The notes: generated by a model not told the origin, from the letters alone. Counted from the first letter of the stretch, positions 25,763 to 36,827 are shown. The stretch is 64,000 nt of DNA from Comamonas sp. (GCA_021166775.1 JAJPEQ010000006.1:62001-126000), one strand, 5' to 3'. A program made the numbers and translations.

Positions 25763-27250
25763 TCATCGCGCCAGCTGGGTCGATTCAGGTGACGCGCGGC
25801 CATAGGCATCGTCAAAGCGCACTATGTCATCCTCGCCCAGGTAGCCCCCCGACTGCACTTCGACGATTTCCAGTGGCACCTTGCCAGGATTGGCGAGTCG
25901 GTGAACGTGTCCCAACGGAATAAACGTCGACTCGTTCTCACTCAGCAGGAAGGTCTCTTCGCCGTTGGTCACTTCGGCCGTACCTCTGACCACCACCCAA
26001 TGCTCGGCGCGGTGATGGTGCATCTGGAGGCTGAGTCGTGCACCGGGATTGACGACGATGCGCTTGACCTGGAAACGCTCGCCGCCGTCGATGCTGTCAT
26101 ACCAGCCCCAGGGACGATGCACTTTGCGGGGTGCGGATGCCAGAGTGCGTTTTTGCGCCTTTAGTTCAGCCACGACCTTCTTCACATCCTGCGTCCTGCG
26201 CTTGTCCGCGACCAGGATGGCGTCGGATGTCTGCACCACGACAAGGTTGTTTACGCCTAAGGTGGCTATGAGACACGCCTCGGAGACCAGCAGGCTGTCG
26301 TACGTATCGACTGCCAGAGTCTTGCCCGCATGGGCGTTGCCACGGGCATCGTGGGGCAAAACGTCCCACAGCGCATCCCACGCGCCCAAGTCAGACCAGC
26401 CTGCATCCAGCGGCACCACGCAAGCCGGTATGCCCAGATCCGGGCGGCTGGGCAAGTGCTCCATGATGGCGTAGTCGATGGAGTCGGCTGGACAGGCCGC
26501 AAAAGCATCCGCATCGGGGCGTATGAAGTCCATGTCGCGGCTGCTGTGCTCCATGGCGGCACGGCAGGCTTGCAGCATGGCAGGCTGCAGTTCGGCCATG
26601 GCTTTGAGCCATTGATCGGCGCGCACCATGAACAGGCCGCTGTTCCATAGGTAGTTGCCACTTGCGATGTAGCTTTGCGCCGATTCAAGGTCGGGTTTTT
26701 CGGCAAAACGCTGGATCGCGAAGGCGCCGTGATCCCGGATACCAGCCCCCTTTTCGATGTAGCCGTACCCGGTTTCCGGGCGGCTGGCCACGACGCCAAA
26801 AGTAATCATGGCGCCATCGCAGGCCAGGGGCCATGCAGCTTCGACGGCCGCGCACAGGCGCGCCGCATCGGCGATGACGTGATCGGCAGGCATGGCGAGC
26901 AAGACGGCTTGGGGACGGGCCGCCAGGGCAGCCAACGTCAACGCCGGCGCGGTGTTGCGGCCCACGGGCTCCAGCACCAGCTGCGAGCCTTCGACGCCCG
27001 CTTCCTGCAGTTGTTGCGCAGCCAGGAACCGATGCTCACCATTGCACACGATGAGCGGCTGCGCCTTGGGGATGGGCTGAGTGAGGCCGTCCAACCGCTT
27101 GACGGTTTCCTGCAGCATCGAGAGATTTTGATCACCCAATCGCAAGAATTGCTTAGGGTAGGTCTCGCGCGACATGGGCCACAAACGCGTGCCGGCGCCG
27201 CCGCACAGGATGACGGGCAAGAGGTGCAGGGTTGTCAGAGGAGCAGTCAT
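25763..27250 (-). CDS. manC: Mannose-1-phosphate guanylyltransferase / mannose-6-phosphate isomerase
   Basis: This 495-residue bifunctional enzyme (ManC/AlgA/XanB type) makes GDP-mannose for surface polysaccharide. The pyrophosphorylase signature LCGGAGTRLWPMSRETYPKQF is at the start, and the FAEKPD motif sits mid-domain. The C-terminal cupin isomerase domain has HHHRAEHWVVVRG and the VHRLANPG region. The ATG at 27250 overlaps the stop of the preceding small membrane protein gene (ATGA). No glycosyltransferases or polymerase genes lie in the window, so the polysaccharide locus must be elsewhere. Confidence 0.95.
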   Translation of the reverse strand: MTAPLTTLHLLPVILCGGAGTRLWPMSRETYPKQFLRLGDQNLSMLQETVKRLDGLTQPIPKAQPLIVCNGEHRFLAAQQLQEAGVEGSQLVLEPVGRNTAPALTLAALAARPQAVLLAMPADHVIADAARLCAAVEAAWPLACDGAMITFGVVASRPETGYGYIEKGAGIRDHGAFAIQRFAEKPDLESAQSYIASGNYLWNSGLFMVRADQWLKAMAELQPAMLQACRAAMEHSSRDMDFIRPDADAFAACPADSIDYAIMEHLPSRPDLGIPACVVPLDAGWSDLGAWDALWDVLPHDARGNAHAGKTLAVDTYDSLLVSEACLIATLGVNNLVVVQTSDAILVADKRRTQDVKKVVAELKAQKRTLASAPRKVHRPWGWYDSIDGGERFQVKRIVVNPGARLSLQMHHHRAEHWVVVRGTAEVTNGEETFLLSENESTFIPLGHVHRLANPGKVPLEIVEVQSGGYLGEDDIVRFDDAYGRASPESTQLAR

Positions 27251-27624
27251 GGTGAAGTGGCAACGCCGTCGGCAAGAGAAATTGTCGTGGTCCGACTGCG
27301 CGATGCGTCCGCATTCGCCTCCGGCAAGGCCAGTCGCCAGTTCAGACACCGCACATCGCGTTCGATGCGGGTGTTGACCATGTCGGTGCGCAGCGCCTTG
27401 ACCGGCAACACCATGCAGGCGAGCAGCGGCATCAAGGCGGGCGAGTCGCCGATTCCCGTCCATCGGGCCATGTGATCGATCAAGCCCGGCCAAGCCACGA
27501 ACACCGCCAAGCAGACCCAGAACAGGCCATGCATGACGCACAGGCGATCTCGGCGCACCGGGAAGAGAATCGGCACGGCCAAACCGATCCCCGTCAAGGT
27601 GGTGGTTGCTTGCAACGATGCCAT
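27247..27624 (-). CDS. Small membrane protein, DUF2304-like
   Basis: A 125-residue protein with three hydrophobic helices (about 7-23, 30-50 and 60-80) and a polar C-terminal tail. The pattern of R-L before helix 2, W within it, P-x-L-I-D at its end and GIGDS before helix 3 resembles DUF2304, small membrane proteins often found beside sugar-phosphate and glycosyltransferase genes. The ATG at 27624 has GGAG 4 bases upstream; a TTG at 27690 is in frame. Its stop overlaps the manC start, so the two are translationally coupled. Family assignment is tentative. Confidence 0.6.
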   Translation of the reverse strand: MASLQATTTLTGIGLAVPILFPVRRDRLCVMHGLFWVCLAVFVAWPGLIDHMARWTGIGDSPALMPLLACMVLPVKALRTDMVNTRIERDVRCLNWRLALPEANADASRSRTTTISLADGVATSP

Positions 27625-27756
27625 GGATCTCCGCGAGAGCAATGACGAAAGGATGCCTCGTTCATGACGCCGTGACGAGGCGTCGTTCAATTCTACCTTT
27701 CGGGTTCAATGACCCTGTGTGCGCCATCCAAAAGCAGATGCCGCATCCTGCCTGCG

Positions 27757-29655
27757 TCAAGACCCGGAAGCGACGACCAACCCGTGGTGCCCCATCTTGG
27801 CCTTGTGCTTGACGGCAGCCGCGGCCGACGCCACGGCGTCCGGCTTGTCGAAATGCCCCGGCTCGACGACCACGGCGCCGATGCTCAGCGTGGTGAACGG
27901 GAAGAACCGCCATACGCCGAACCGGTCCTCTGCATCGATGCCGCCACGCACGAGCGCCGCCTCATCGAACAGCCTGCGCGCGCGTGCGTTGAAGCCTTCC
28001 ACAATGCGCCGGCAGCGCTGCTCCCAATCGTCGCTCTGGAACAGCACCATGAAGTCGTCGCCGCCCACATGGCCGACAAAATCCCGCTGCGGCGCGCAAT
28101 GCGATGTCAAGGTGCGCGCGGCCAGGCAAATCATTTCGTCGCCCTGCCAGTATCCGTAGTGATCGTTGTACGGCTTGAAATCGTTGAGGTCGGCGTAGCA
28201 GGCGACAAACCGGCGCCCCGCCTTCAGCAGCCGGCGAATGTGCTCGTTGATCGGGATGTTGCCCGGCAGCAAGGTGAGCGGGTTGGCATGCCGGGCCGCC
28301 TCGATGCGCACCTCGGTCACCAACCGCACCAGTTGTTGGCCACTGCCCAGGCCCGCGTACTGTCCGTTTTCCGTCACGATGAAGCCTTCGGACAGATACC
28401 GCTGGTCGGCAGAAACCAGCACCTCGGTCATCGCCTCGATCCCCGCATGCCTGGGCAGCACCAGCGGGTTGGTGTTGGCGAACCTGCGTGCAGGCGTATT
28501 GCCGTACAGTTCCTTGAAAAACCGTCGCGAACAGTTGTCGTGGAAGGTCTGGCGGTGCACCAGCCCTACGGGCACGCCTTCGTCCACCAGCGCGATGGCA
28601 TTGAGCGCCGTGTCGGCCTGAAACACCTCGGCCAGCTCGTCCACGGTGATTGCACAATGCTGCGGCTCGACCCAGACCGCCACACGCGCCAGCGTCACGT
28701 CGCCCCCACCGGCGCGCGCCAGACCGGGCAGAACGGAGATGACGCCGCTGGAAATCACGTCGCGCGCCGCCTGCAAAATGTCCTGGGCGGGCACGGGGGC
28801 CGGCCGTCCCAGGCCATAACCTTGAGCGAACGGAATCCCAAGATCGCGCACCGTGCGCAGCTCCGCCTCGGTTTCCACACCCTCGGCGATCAGGTGCGCG
28901 CCGACGATCTCCGAAAATCGCATCAACCCCCTGACGATCTGCACCTTGACAGGATTGGCATCGATGCCCGCGATGAAGTACTTGTCGATCTTCACGTAGT
29001 CGGGCCGCAACTCGGCCCACAGCCGCAGATTGGAGTGCCCCTCGCCAAAATCATCGAGCGCGAACCGCACGCCACAGGTACGGATGCACGTAACCGCCTG
29101 CACCAGGCGGGTGGTGTCCCCCGCATCGCCATGCTCGGTGATCTCGATCACCACCAACGTCGGCGCCGCTCCAGCCGCCTCCAGGGCGCGCGACACGCCA
29201 TCGACACCCAGGCGATCCATCATCTCGACGACGGCAAAAGCACTCAGATTCAGGAACAGCAGGCGCTCGTCCTGACAGCGCCAGGTGCGGATGCCTTCAT
29301 CCAGGCAGGCCTGCTCCGTTCGCACCAACAGGCCCTGCTCCCGGGCCGCATGGAACAACTCGTCCGGATTGCGCAACGCATGCCCGGCGGGCAGGCGGAT
29401 CAGGCTCTCATGGGCCACCACCTCGGCAGTGTCCAGCCGGGCGATGGGCTGGTAATGGGCCCGCAGCGCTTTTTCGTCGAGCAAGCGGGCTACGGACAAG
29501 GCGTGATGTTCGGGCGCCAACAACGCCGACAGGCTGGCAGGCGGCCAACCGGGCGTTGAATCGAGCGCATGAACGCTGCCGATCGGCGAATCCGCCTGGG
29601 TTGCAAGATCGCGGACCATGGGAAATGCGAGACAACGATTCATGGCAATCATCAT
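27757..29655 (-). CDS. EAL-CBS-GGDEF cyclic-di-GMP signalling protein
   Basis: A 632-residue soluble protein with domain order EAL (about 60-300), a CBS-pair-like region (about 310-450) and GGDEF (about 460-630). The phosphodiesterase signature reads ESL (83-85) instead of EAL, with LDDFGEGHSNL and AEGVET present. The cyclase signature reads GGDDF (531-535) instead of GGDEF. Either or both may be reduced in activity or act as receptors; CBS pairs usually bind adenine nucleotides. The start is uncertain between 29655 and 29643. It follows the chemoreceptor gene by 36 bases and precedes the DUF2304-like gene and manC. Confidence 0.88.
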   Translation of the reverse strand: MMIAMNRCLAFPMVRDLATQADSPIGSVHALDSTPGWPPASLSALLAPEHHALSVARLLDEKALRAHYQPIARLDTAEVVAHESLIRLPAGHALRNPDELFHAAREQGLLVRTEQACLDEGIRTWRCQDERLLFLNLSAFAVVEMMDRLGVDGVSRALEAAGAAPTLVVIEITEHGDAGDTTRLVQAVTCIRTCGVRFALDDFGEGHSNLRLWAELRPDYVKIDKYFIAGIDANPVKVQIVRGLMRFSEIVGAHLIAEGVETEAELRTVRDLGIPFAQGYGLGRPAPVPAQDILQAARDVISSGVISVLPGLARAGGGDVTLARVAVWVEPQHCAITVDELAEVFQADTALNAIALVDEGVPVGLVHRQTFHDNCSRRFFKELYGNTPARRFANTNPLVLPRHAGIEAMTEVLVSADQRYLSEGFIVTENGQYAGLGSGQQLVRLVTEVRIEAARHANPLTLLPGNIPINEHIRRLLKAGRRFVACYADLNDFKPYNDHYGYWQGDEMICLAARTLTSHCAPQRDFVGHVGGDDFMVLFQSDDWEQRCRRIVEGFNARARRLFDEAALVRGGIDAEDRFGVWRFFPFTTLSIGAVVVEPGHFDKPDAVASAAAAVKHKAKMGHHGLVVASGS

Positions 29656-29691
29656 GATGGTGTGGGTCAGGCGAAGCTGCGGACACCGAGG

Positions 29692-31326
29692 TCAAACGGT
29701 TTGCACCAGCTGCAGACAAGCCTGAGCAAAAGCCGGCCGCTCCGATGCCATCTCGCCCTGTCGGGGCAGCATGAAACGACCGATCAGCGACGACAGGTCA
29801 TGGGCCTGCCCCAACAGACTCTGGGCCGCTGCCGCCGACTGTTCCACCAGCGCGGCGTTTTGCCGGGTCATCTCGTCCAGAGGCGCCATGGCCGCATGGA
29901 TGGCGGCAATATCCCGGTTCTGGGCCTGGTGCGTGGCCTTGATTTCAACCATGGCCTGAGACGCGTACCGTATCGACGCCACCATCTGCGCCATGGTGCG
30001 GCCAGCGTCCTCCGCCAGGCGGGTGCCGGCGTCCGCCTGCTCCACCGACTGAGCGACCAGCGATTTGATCTGGCGCGCTGCCTGCGCCGACCGGTTGGCC
30101 AGGCTGCGCACCTCGGCCGCGACCACGGCGAAACCCCGCCCTTGCCCACCAGCCCGCGCCGCCTCCACGGCCGCGTTCAGCGCCAGCAGGTTGGTCTGGA
30201 ACGCAATGCCGTCGATCACGCCCGTAATGTCGGCAATTTCATGCGAACTGCACGCAATCTGCTGCATCGTCGAGACCAGGCGGCCTACCGCATCGCCGCC
30301 TTGCTGCGCGGCATCGGCCGCCTGTACGGCCAGCCTCTCGGTGTGCTGCACCCTGTCGGCAGATTCCTGAATCCTGTCTGCCACCTTCTCCAGCGAAGCG
30401 GCCGTCTCCTGCAGGCGCGCCGCCGTGGTCTCCGTCCGGTTGGACAGGTCGGCGTTGCCGCTGGCGATCTCTACCGATGCCGTATGCACAGCCTGGACGG
30501 ACGCGCCCACCTGCTGCACCAGCGTGCGCAGCGCAGACTGCATCGAAGCGAGCGACGAGAGCATCTGACCGGTTTCATCGCGTGCGTGGCCGACGATGTC
30601 GTGTCGCAGGTCCAGCCCCGCCACCTGGTCGGCCACGGCGGCCGCCTGGGCAATGGGGCGCGTGATGCGGCGCACCAGCCATAGCGCCAGCAAGGTGCCC
30701 AGCAGCAGCGCCAGACCACCAAAGGCCAGCAGCGACAGGCGGGCCATCCGGCTGAGCCGCGCCACCTGCAACGCCGCGCCATCGATGGCCTGGCGCTGTG
30801 ACTGGGTGAGCGCACCCAGCGCCTGCAGCATGGCCTTTGCCGAGGGCACAAAGCGCTCTGCATACACCTTGTCGATGCGCGACGTCAGGCCCGAATCGCG
30901 CGCGGCAATCAGCTCCGTGCGGGCCGCCTGAAAGTCCTTCCCCACGATACCCACCCGCTCCAGCTGCCGGGCAGCGTCATCGGCTTGGAGCTGCTGGTTC
31001 AGCAGGGCGATGAAACCGTCGTACTGCGCCTGCGTCGCTGCAATGTCGGCGCCCAGAATCTCACCGACCTGCGGCTCGGAGCTGAGCGCCACCGCCTTGT
31101 AGCGCTCTGCATTGATGGACTGCAACCGGTAGGCATCGGCCACCAGACGTTCGTTGGCCACGCTGCGTTGCACCATGGCCTCGGTGGACTGGTTGATGCG
31201 GTCAAGCGACCAGACACCGATGCCCGAGCCCACCAGACTCAGGGACAACGCCGTCAGAAAGATCAAAACCAGGCGGCGGCCCAACGGTCCGGTGGTGGAG
31301 GGCACGAAGGAAGAACGGGTTTTCAT
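29692..31326 (-). CDS. Methyl-accepting chemotaxis protein
   Basis: This 544-residue chemoreceptor has TM1 near residues 19-41 and a ~150-residue periplasmic four-helix-bundle sensor (starting DRINQSTEAMVQ). TM2 (LLAFGGLALLLGTLLALWLV), a HAMP domain (RRITRPIAQAAAVADQ) and the signalling domain with the hairpin tip AFQTNLLALNAAVEAARAG follow. No C-terminal NWETF-like pentapeptide for CheR docking is seen. The ATG at 31326 is chosen; the frame is open 21 codons upstream. It heads a minus-strand run ending in manC. Confidence 0.94.
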   Translation of the reverse strand: MKTRSSFVPSTTGPLGRRLVLIFLTALSLSLVGSGIGVWSLDRINQSTEAMVQRSVANERLVADAYRLQSINAERYKAVALSSEPQVGEILGADIAATQAQYDGFIALLNQQLQADDAARQLERVGIVGKDFQAARTELIAARDSGLTSRIDKVYAERFVPSAKAMLQALGALTQSQRQAIDGAALQVARLSRMARLSLLAFGGLALLLGTLLALWLVRRITRPIAQAAAVADQVAGLDLRHDIVGHARDETGQMLSSLASMQSALRTLVQQVGASVQAVHTASVEIASGNADLSNRTETTAARLQETAASLEKVADRIQESADRVQHTERLAVQAADAAQQGGDAVGRLVSTMQQIACSSHEIADITGVIDGIAFQTNLLALNAAVEAARAGGQGRGFAVVAAEVRSLANRSAQAARQIKSLVAQSVEQADAGTRLAEDAGRTMAQMVASIRYASQAMVEIKATHQAQNRDIAAIHAAMAPLDEMTRQNAALVEQSAAAAQSLLGQAHDLSSLIGRFMLPRQGEMASERPAFAQACLQLVQTV

Positions 31327-31497
31327 GAAGACATGCACACAAGGGGAGACGACCGCACCGGCCACAGGCACGGCACGCAGACACCGCACGACGCGGCCAC
31401 CGGTCTTCCACTCTACGGGTCGAATGTGTCAATTTGTTTTCAAATTCGAAATCTGGTTATGCAGGCGACCAACAACCGGATTCGGCTCCATCCGACC

Positions 31498-31526
31498 CTT
31501 GAAACCGGGACAAATACCCTTATGAT
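31498..31526 (+). promoter_or_regulatory. groESL promoter (sigma-70 with sigma-32-like features)
   Basis: TTGAAA (31499-31504) and TATGAT (31521-31526) are separated by 16 bases. The same stretch reads CTTGAAA and ACCCTTATG, similar to heat-shock sigma-32 boxes. The -10 box abuts the CIRCE operator. Confidence 0.75.
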
Positions 31527-31552
31527 TAGCACTCGTTGGAGTTGAGTGCTAA
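31526..31552 (+). promoter_or_regulatory. CIRCE operator (HrcA-binding site)
   Basis: The perfect inverted repeat TTAGCACTC-N9-GAGTGCTAA matches the CIRCE consensus without a mismatch. It overlaps the last base of the groES -10 box, so HrcA would block initiation. hrcA itself is not in the window. Confidence 0.97.
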
Positions 31553-31572
31553 CAACGCCCTCCATCTGCCAG

Positions 31573-31596
31573 GCGGCCCGCTCCAGGGCCGCTTTT
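31573..31596 (+). promoter_or_regulatory. GC hairpin with T-run in the groES leader
   Basis: GCGGCCC pairs with GGGCCGC over a 6-nt loop and is followed by four T residues, 38 bases before the groES start codon. It resembles a weak terminator placed inside the leader and could act in attenuation or mRNA stability. Confidence 0.5.
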
Positions 31597-31634
31597 GCAA
31601 GCATCTTTCAACCAGTGAATTTTCAGGAGTTGCC

Positions 31635-31925
31635 ATGAAACTTCGTCCCCTGCACGACCGCGTCGTCGTCAAGCGCCTCGAAAACGAAACCAAGACCGCC
31701 TCGGGCATCGTGATCCCCGACAATGCCGCTGAAAAGCCCGATCAGGGCGAAGTGCTGGCCGTGGGCCCGGGCCGCCTCGACGAGGACGGCGATCGCATCA
31801 AGATGGACGTCAAGGTCGGTGACCGCGTGCTGTTCGGCAAGTACAGCGGCCAGACGGTCAAGGTCGATGGCGAGGAACTGCTCGTCATGAAGGAAGAAGA
31901 CCTGTTCGCGGTCGTCGAGAAGTAA
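31635..31925 (+). CDS. groES: Co-chaperonin GroES
   Basis: This 96-residue lid of the GroEL chamber is the standard family length. Typical sequence is [25 protein letters not shown] at the start and the EVLAVGPG and [10 protein letters not shown] motifs. A good CAGGAG lies 5 bases before the ATG. It is transcribed with groEL from the CIRCE-controlled promoter. Confidence 0.97.
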   Translation: MKLRPLHDRVVVKRLENETKTASGIVIPDNAAEKPDQGEVLAVGPGRLDEDGDRIKMDVKVGDRVLFGKYSGQTVKVDGEELLVMKEEDLFAVVEK

Positions 31926-33650
<1,725 letters not shown>

Positions 33651-33684
33651 TCCCAGCGCGAAAGCACCCTGCTTTCACCCTCGA

Positions 33685-33709
33685 GGGCCGCCCAGTGCGG
33701 CCCTTTTTT
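33685..33709 (+). terminator. Rho-independent terminator of groESL
   Basis: GGGCCGC and GCGGCCC form a perfect 7-bp stem with a 5-nt loop followed by six T residues, 34 bases after the groEL stop codon. Confidence 0.92.
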
Positions 33710-33823
33710 GTGCCACCTCAAAATCGTGTGGTGAAAAGCGCAAAACCCCGAGTTTTCTCCATTGCCAAGAGTGCACCGCCCCCATATGGTTGCGCTTTCG
33801 TGTTTCAAACGCAGGAGCAATCC

Positions 33824-34969
33824 ATGGAGATTTCGCGCAAGTTGTTGGTGGCCGCCGTCGTGGCTGGCATGGGCTCGATCGGAGTCAGCTCCGGCGCCCT
33901 CGCCCAGGAGCAGGTCATCAAGATCGGCCACATCGGCCCGGTTTCCGGCCCGCAGGCCAACTACGGCAAGGACGACGAGAACGGCGTCCGCATGGCCATC
34001 GAGGATCTGAATGCCAAGGGCATGGAAATTGCCGGCAAGAAGGTCAAGTTCGAGATCGTCGCCGAAGACGATGGTGCCGACCCGAAACAAGGCACGGCGG
34101 CCTCCCAGAAGCTCTGCGACCAGAAAGTGGCCGGCGCCGTCACCTTCGTGAATTCGGGCGTGGCCATTCCCTCGTCCAAGGTGTTCCACGATTGCGGCAT
34201 ACCGATGATCACCGGCGCTGCCACCAACCCCGACCTGACCAAGCCGGGCTGGAATACCACCTACCGCGTCATCGCCAACGACAATGCTCTGGGCGCTGCG
34301 CTGGCGCACTACGCCGCGAAGACCCTGGGTCTGAAACAGGTCGCCGTGGTGGATGACCGCACGCCTTACGGGCAAGGTATTGCCAGCGTGTTCATGCGCG
34401 ACGTGGAAAAGCTCGGCGTCAAGGTGGTGGCCAAGGAATTCACCAACGACAAGGCCACCGACTTCATGGCGATCCTGACCTCGCTCAAGGCCAAGAAGCC
34501 CCAGGCCATCTTCTACGGCGGCATGTACGGCCAGGGCGGCCCGATGCTGCGCCAGATGCAGCAACTGGGCATGAACGACGTCAAGTTCTTCGGCGGCGAC
34601 GGCATTTGCGTGCCCGTGCTGGCTGAAGTGGCGGCCAACGCCAAGACGCTGGAAAACGTCGTCTGCGCCGACGGTGGCGCTTCCATTGCCAAGATGCCGG
34701 GCGGTACCGCCTGGAAGGCACGCTACGACGCCAAGTACCCCGGTCAGTTCCAGGTCTACAGCCCGTACTTCTATGACGGCGTGATGCTGCTGGCCGACGC
34801 CATGAAGCGCGCCAACTCCTGGGATCCCAAGGTCTACATTCCCTTCCTGCAAAAGAGCGACTACCAGGGCGTGTCCGCGCACATCCAGTTCGAGTCCAAT
34901 GGCGAGCTGAAGAACCCGTCCTACACCCTGAGCAAGTTCGTCGACGGCAAGAAGGTTGCCATCGAATAA
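33824..34969 (+). CDS. Branched-chain amino acid-type ABC transporter substrate-binding protein
   Basis: This 381-residue periplasmic binding protein of the LivJ/LivK type has a signal peptide ending ALA at about residue 27. The mature protein starts EQVIKIGHIGPVSGPQANYGKD, with TNPDLT and VDDRTPYGQG typical of leucine/isoleucine/valine binders. GCAGGAG precedes the ATG at 33824. No permease or ATPase genes follow, since a terminator closes the unit, so it must work with a Liv system encoded elsewhere, perhaps the one at 42-47 kb. Confidence 0.93.
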   Translation: MEISRKLLVAAVVAGMGSIGVSSGALAQEQVIKIGHIGPVSGPQANYGKDDENGVRMAIEDLNAKGMEIAGKKVKFEIVAEDDGADPKQGTAASQKLCDQKVAGAVTFVNSGVAIPSSKVFHDCGIPMITGAATNPDLTKPGWNTTYRVIANDNALGAALAHYAAKTLGLKQVAVVDDRTPYGQGIASVFMRDVEKLGVKVVAKEFTNDKATDFMAILTSLKAKKPQAIFYGGMYGQGGPMLRQMQQLGMNDVKFFGGDGICVPVLAEVAANAKTLENVVCADGGASIAKMPGGTAWKARYDAKYPGQFQVYSPYFYDGVMLLADAMKRANSWDPKVYIPFLQKSDYQGVSAHIQFESNGELKNPSYTLSKFVDGKKVAIE

Positions 34970-34987
34970 TCTTCCGTGGTTTCCACG

Positions 34988-35013
34988 AAAAGCCCGCTTC
35001 GGCGGGCTTTTTT
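34988..35013 (+). terminator. Rho-independent terminator of the LivK-like gene
   Basis: AAAAGCCCGC and GCGGGCTTTT form a perfect 10-bp stem closed by a stable TTCG tetraloop and running into T residues. Confidence 0.95.
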
Positions 35014-35084
35014 GTGCCCTCGCGACACGGCAGTCGACACGATTGGCATAGACTTGCCCGCGTTTTCCCGTCGCTGACCCAGCC

Positions 35085-35966
35085 ATGACCACACCCGCAT
35101 CCGCACCCGGCACACCCTACGGCACACTGCCCACGGCATCACCACTGCCTCAGCGCCGCCCCGTGAGCCTGCCGCGTCTGACGCAAATGCGCGAAGCGGG
35201 CGAGAAAATCACCATGCTCACGGCCTATGACGCCACCTTCGCCGCCGTGGCCGACGCGGCCGGGGTGGAATGCATCCTCGTGGGCGATTCGCTCGGCATG
35301 GTCTGTCAGGGGCTTTCGAGCACCGTGGGCGTCACGCTCGAGACCATGTGCTACCACATGGCCAGCGTCTCGCGCGGGGTGCGGCGCGTACAGGGCACTG
35401 CATGGCTCATCGGCGACCTGCCTTTCGGCAGCTACGGCGAATCACCCGAGCAGGCGCTGCGCAGCGCGACGCAGCTCATGCAGGCAGGCGCCCACATGGT
35501 CAAGCTCGAGGGTGGCGGCTGGACGGCGCCCACCGTGCGCTTTCTCGTCGAGCGCGGCATCCCCGTCTGCGCCCACCTCGGGCTCACCCCGCAGACCGTC
35601 CATGCGCTGGGCGGCTACCGCGTGCAGGGCAAGGGAGACGAAGCGTCCGCCACCCTGCGCCGCCACGCGCTGGAGCTGCAGGACGCGGGCGCCGAGATGC
35701 TGGTGCTTGAAATGGTGCCAGCCCAGCTCGCCGCCAGCCTCACCGACGAATTGCCGCGTTGCCACACCATAGGCATAGGCGCGGGCAAGGGCACCGCGGG
35801 ACAGGTGCTCGTACTGCACGACATGCTGGGAATGAATCTCGGCAAAATGCCGCGTTTCGTGCACAACTTCATGCAGGATGCGGACAGCATCAAGGGTGCC
35901 ATGCAGGCCTACGTTCAGGCGGTCAAGCAGGGGCAATTCCCCGACGACACCGTGCACGCCTGGTAA
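35085..35966 (+). CDS. panB: 3-Methyl-2-oxobutanoate hydroxymethyltransferase
   Basis: First step of pantothenate synthesis: PanB adds a hydroxymethyl group from methylene-THF to ketoisovalerate, giving ketopantoate. The 293-residue protein has [17 protein letters not shown], the [11 protein letters not shown] metal site, KLEGGGW and [21 protein letters not shown]. An ~27-residue Pro/Ala-rich N-terminal extension precedes the family core. It is followed 17 bases later by panC. Confidence 0.96.
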   Translation: MTTPASAPGTPYGTLPTASPLPQRRPVSLPRLTQMREAGEKITMLTAYDATFAAVADAAGVECILVGDSLGMVCQGLSSTVGVTLETMCYHMASVSRGVRRVQGTAWLIGDLPFGSYGESPEQALRSATQLMQAGAHMVKLEGGGWTAPTVRFLVERGIPVCAHLGLTPQTVHALGGYRVQGKGDEASATLRRHALELQDAGAEMLVLEMVPAQLAASLTDELPRCHTIGIGAGKGTAGQVLVLHDMLGMNLGKMPRFVHNFMQDADSIKGAMQAYVQAVKQGQFPDDTVHAW

Positions 35967-35983
35967 TTCTCACGCCCGATTTC

Positions 35984-36826
35984 ATGCAACTCGTTCACAC
36001 CATCGCCGACCTGCGCGCCGCACTGCAAGGGCGCGGTCGCCCTTCGCTCGTACCCACCATGGGCAATCTGCATGAGGGACACTTGGCCCTCGTGCGCCAA
36101 GCCAAGCCCCTGGGCGACGTGCTGGTCACCAGCATCTTCGTCAACCGGCTGCAATTTCTGCCGCATGAAGATTTCGATAGCTACCCGCGCACGCTGCAAG
36201 CCGATTGCAGCCATCTGCAAGCACACGGATGCGACATCGTATTCGCCCCCAGCGAGCGCGACCTCTATCCCGAACCGCAGACCTTCACGGTCACGCCCGA
36301 TCCGCAGCTGGCGAACATGCTGGAAGGGCATTTCCGCCCCGGATTCTTCACCGGCGTCTGCACGGTGGTGATGAAGCTGTTCTGGAGCGTGTTCGCCGGA
36401 TCGAGCGGCACCGCCGTGTTCGGCCGCAAGGACTATCAGCAGCAGATGGTGATCCGCCAGATGGTGCGCCAATTCGCCCTGCCCATCGATATCGTGGCCG
36501 CGGACATCCACCGTGCGCCGGACGGCCTGGCCCTGAGCTCGCGCAACAGCTACCTGAGCGCCTCTGAGCGTGCGCAGGCGACGCAATTGCATGACGCACT
36601 GCAACGACTCTCGCAGGCGGCCCTTGAGCCAGGCGTTGATCTGACGCGGCTCGAAGCCGAGGCCATGCAAGCGCTCCGTGCCAAGGGCTGGCACCCCGAC
36701 TACCTGACCGTGCGCCAGCGAAGCGACCTGCAGCCCCCCGCAGGCACGGCGCGCGCGAACCAGAGCGTTGCTCTGGGCGCTGCGCGTCTGGGCAAGACGC
36801 GCCTCATCGACAACTTGGAATTTTGA
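35984..36826 (+). CDS. panC: Pantothenate synthetase
   Basis: PanC joins pantoate and beta-alanine using ATP. The 280-residue protein has PTMGNLHEGHLALVRQAK with the HxGH motif, VFGRKDYQQQMVIRQM, and the LSSRNSYLS site near residue 185. Where most PanC read FVNPLQF this one reads FVNRLQF, a change next to the substrate pocket. The ATG at 35984 matches homologues. It is the second gene of a panBC pair. Confidence 0.95.
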   Translation: MQLVHTIADLRAALQGRGRPSLVPTMGNLHEGHLALVRQAKPLGDVLVTSIFVNRLQFLPHEDFDSYPRTLQADCSHLQAHGCDIVFAPSERDLYPEPQTFTVTPDPQLANMLEGHFRPGFFTGVCTVVMKLFWSVFAGSSGTAVFGRKDYQQQMVIRQMVRQFALPIDIVAADIHRAPDGLALSSRNSYLSASERAQATQLHDALQRLSQAALEPGVDLTRLEAEAMQALRAKGWHPDYLTVRQRSDLQPPAGTARANQSVALGAARLGKTRLIDNLEF

Positions 36827-36827
36827 C

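Larger units (their letters stand above)
31327..31634. other. Divergent regulatory region between chemoreceptor and groES
   Basis: These 308 bases hold the groES promoter, CIRCE operator and groES leader, annotated separately. The chemoreceptor promoter should also lie here but was not identified. Confidence 0.6.
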
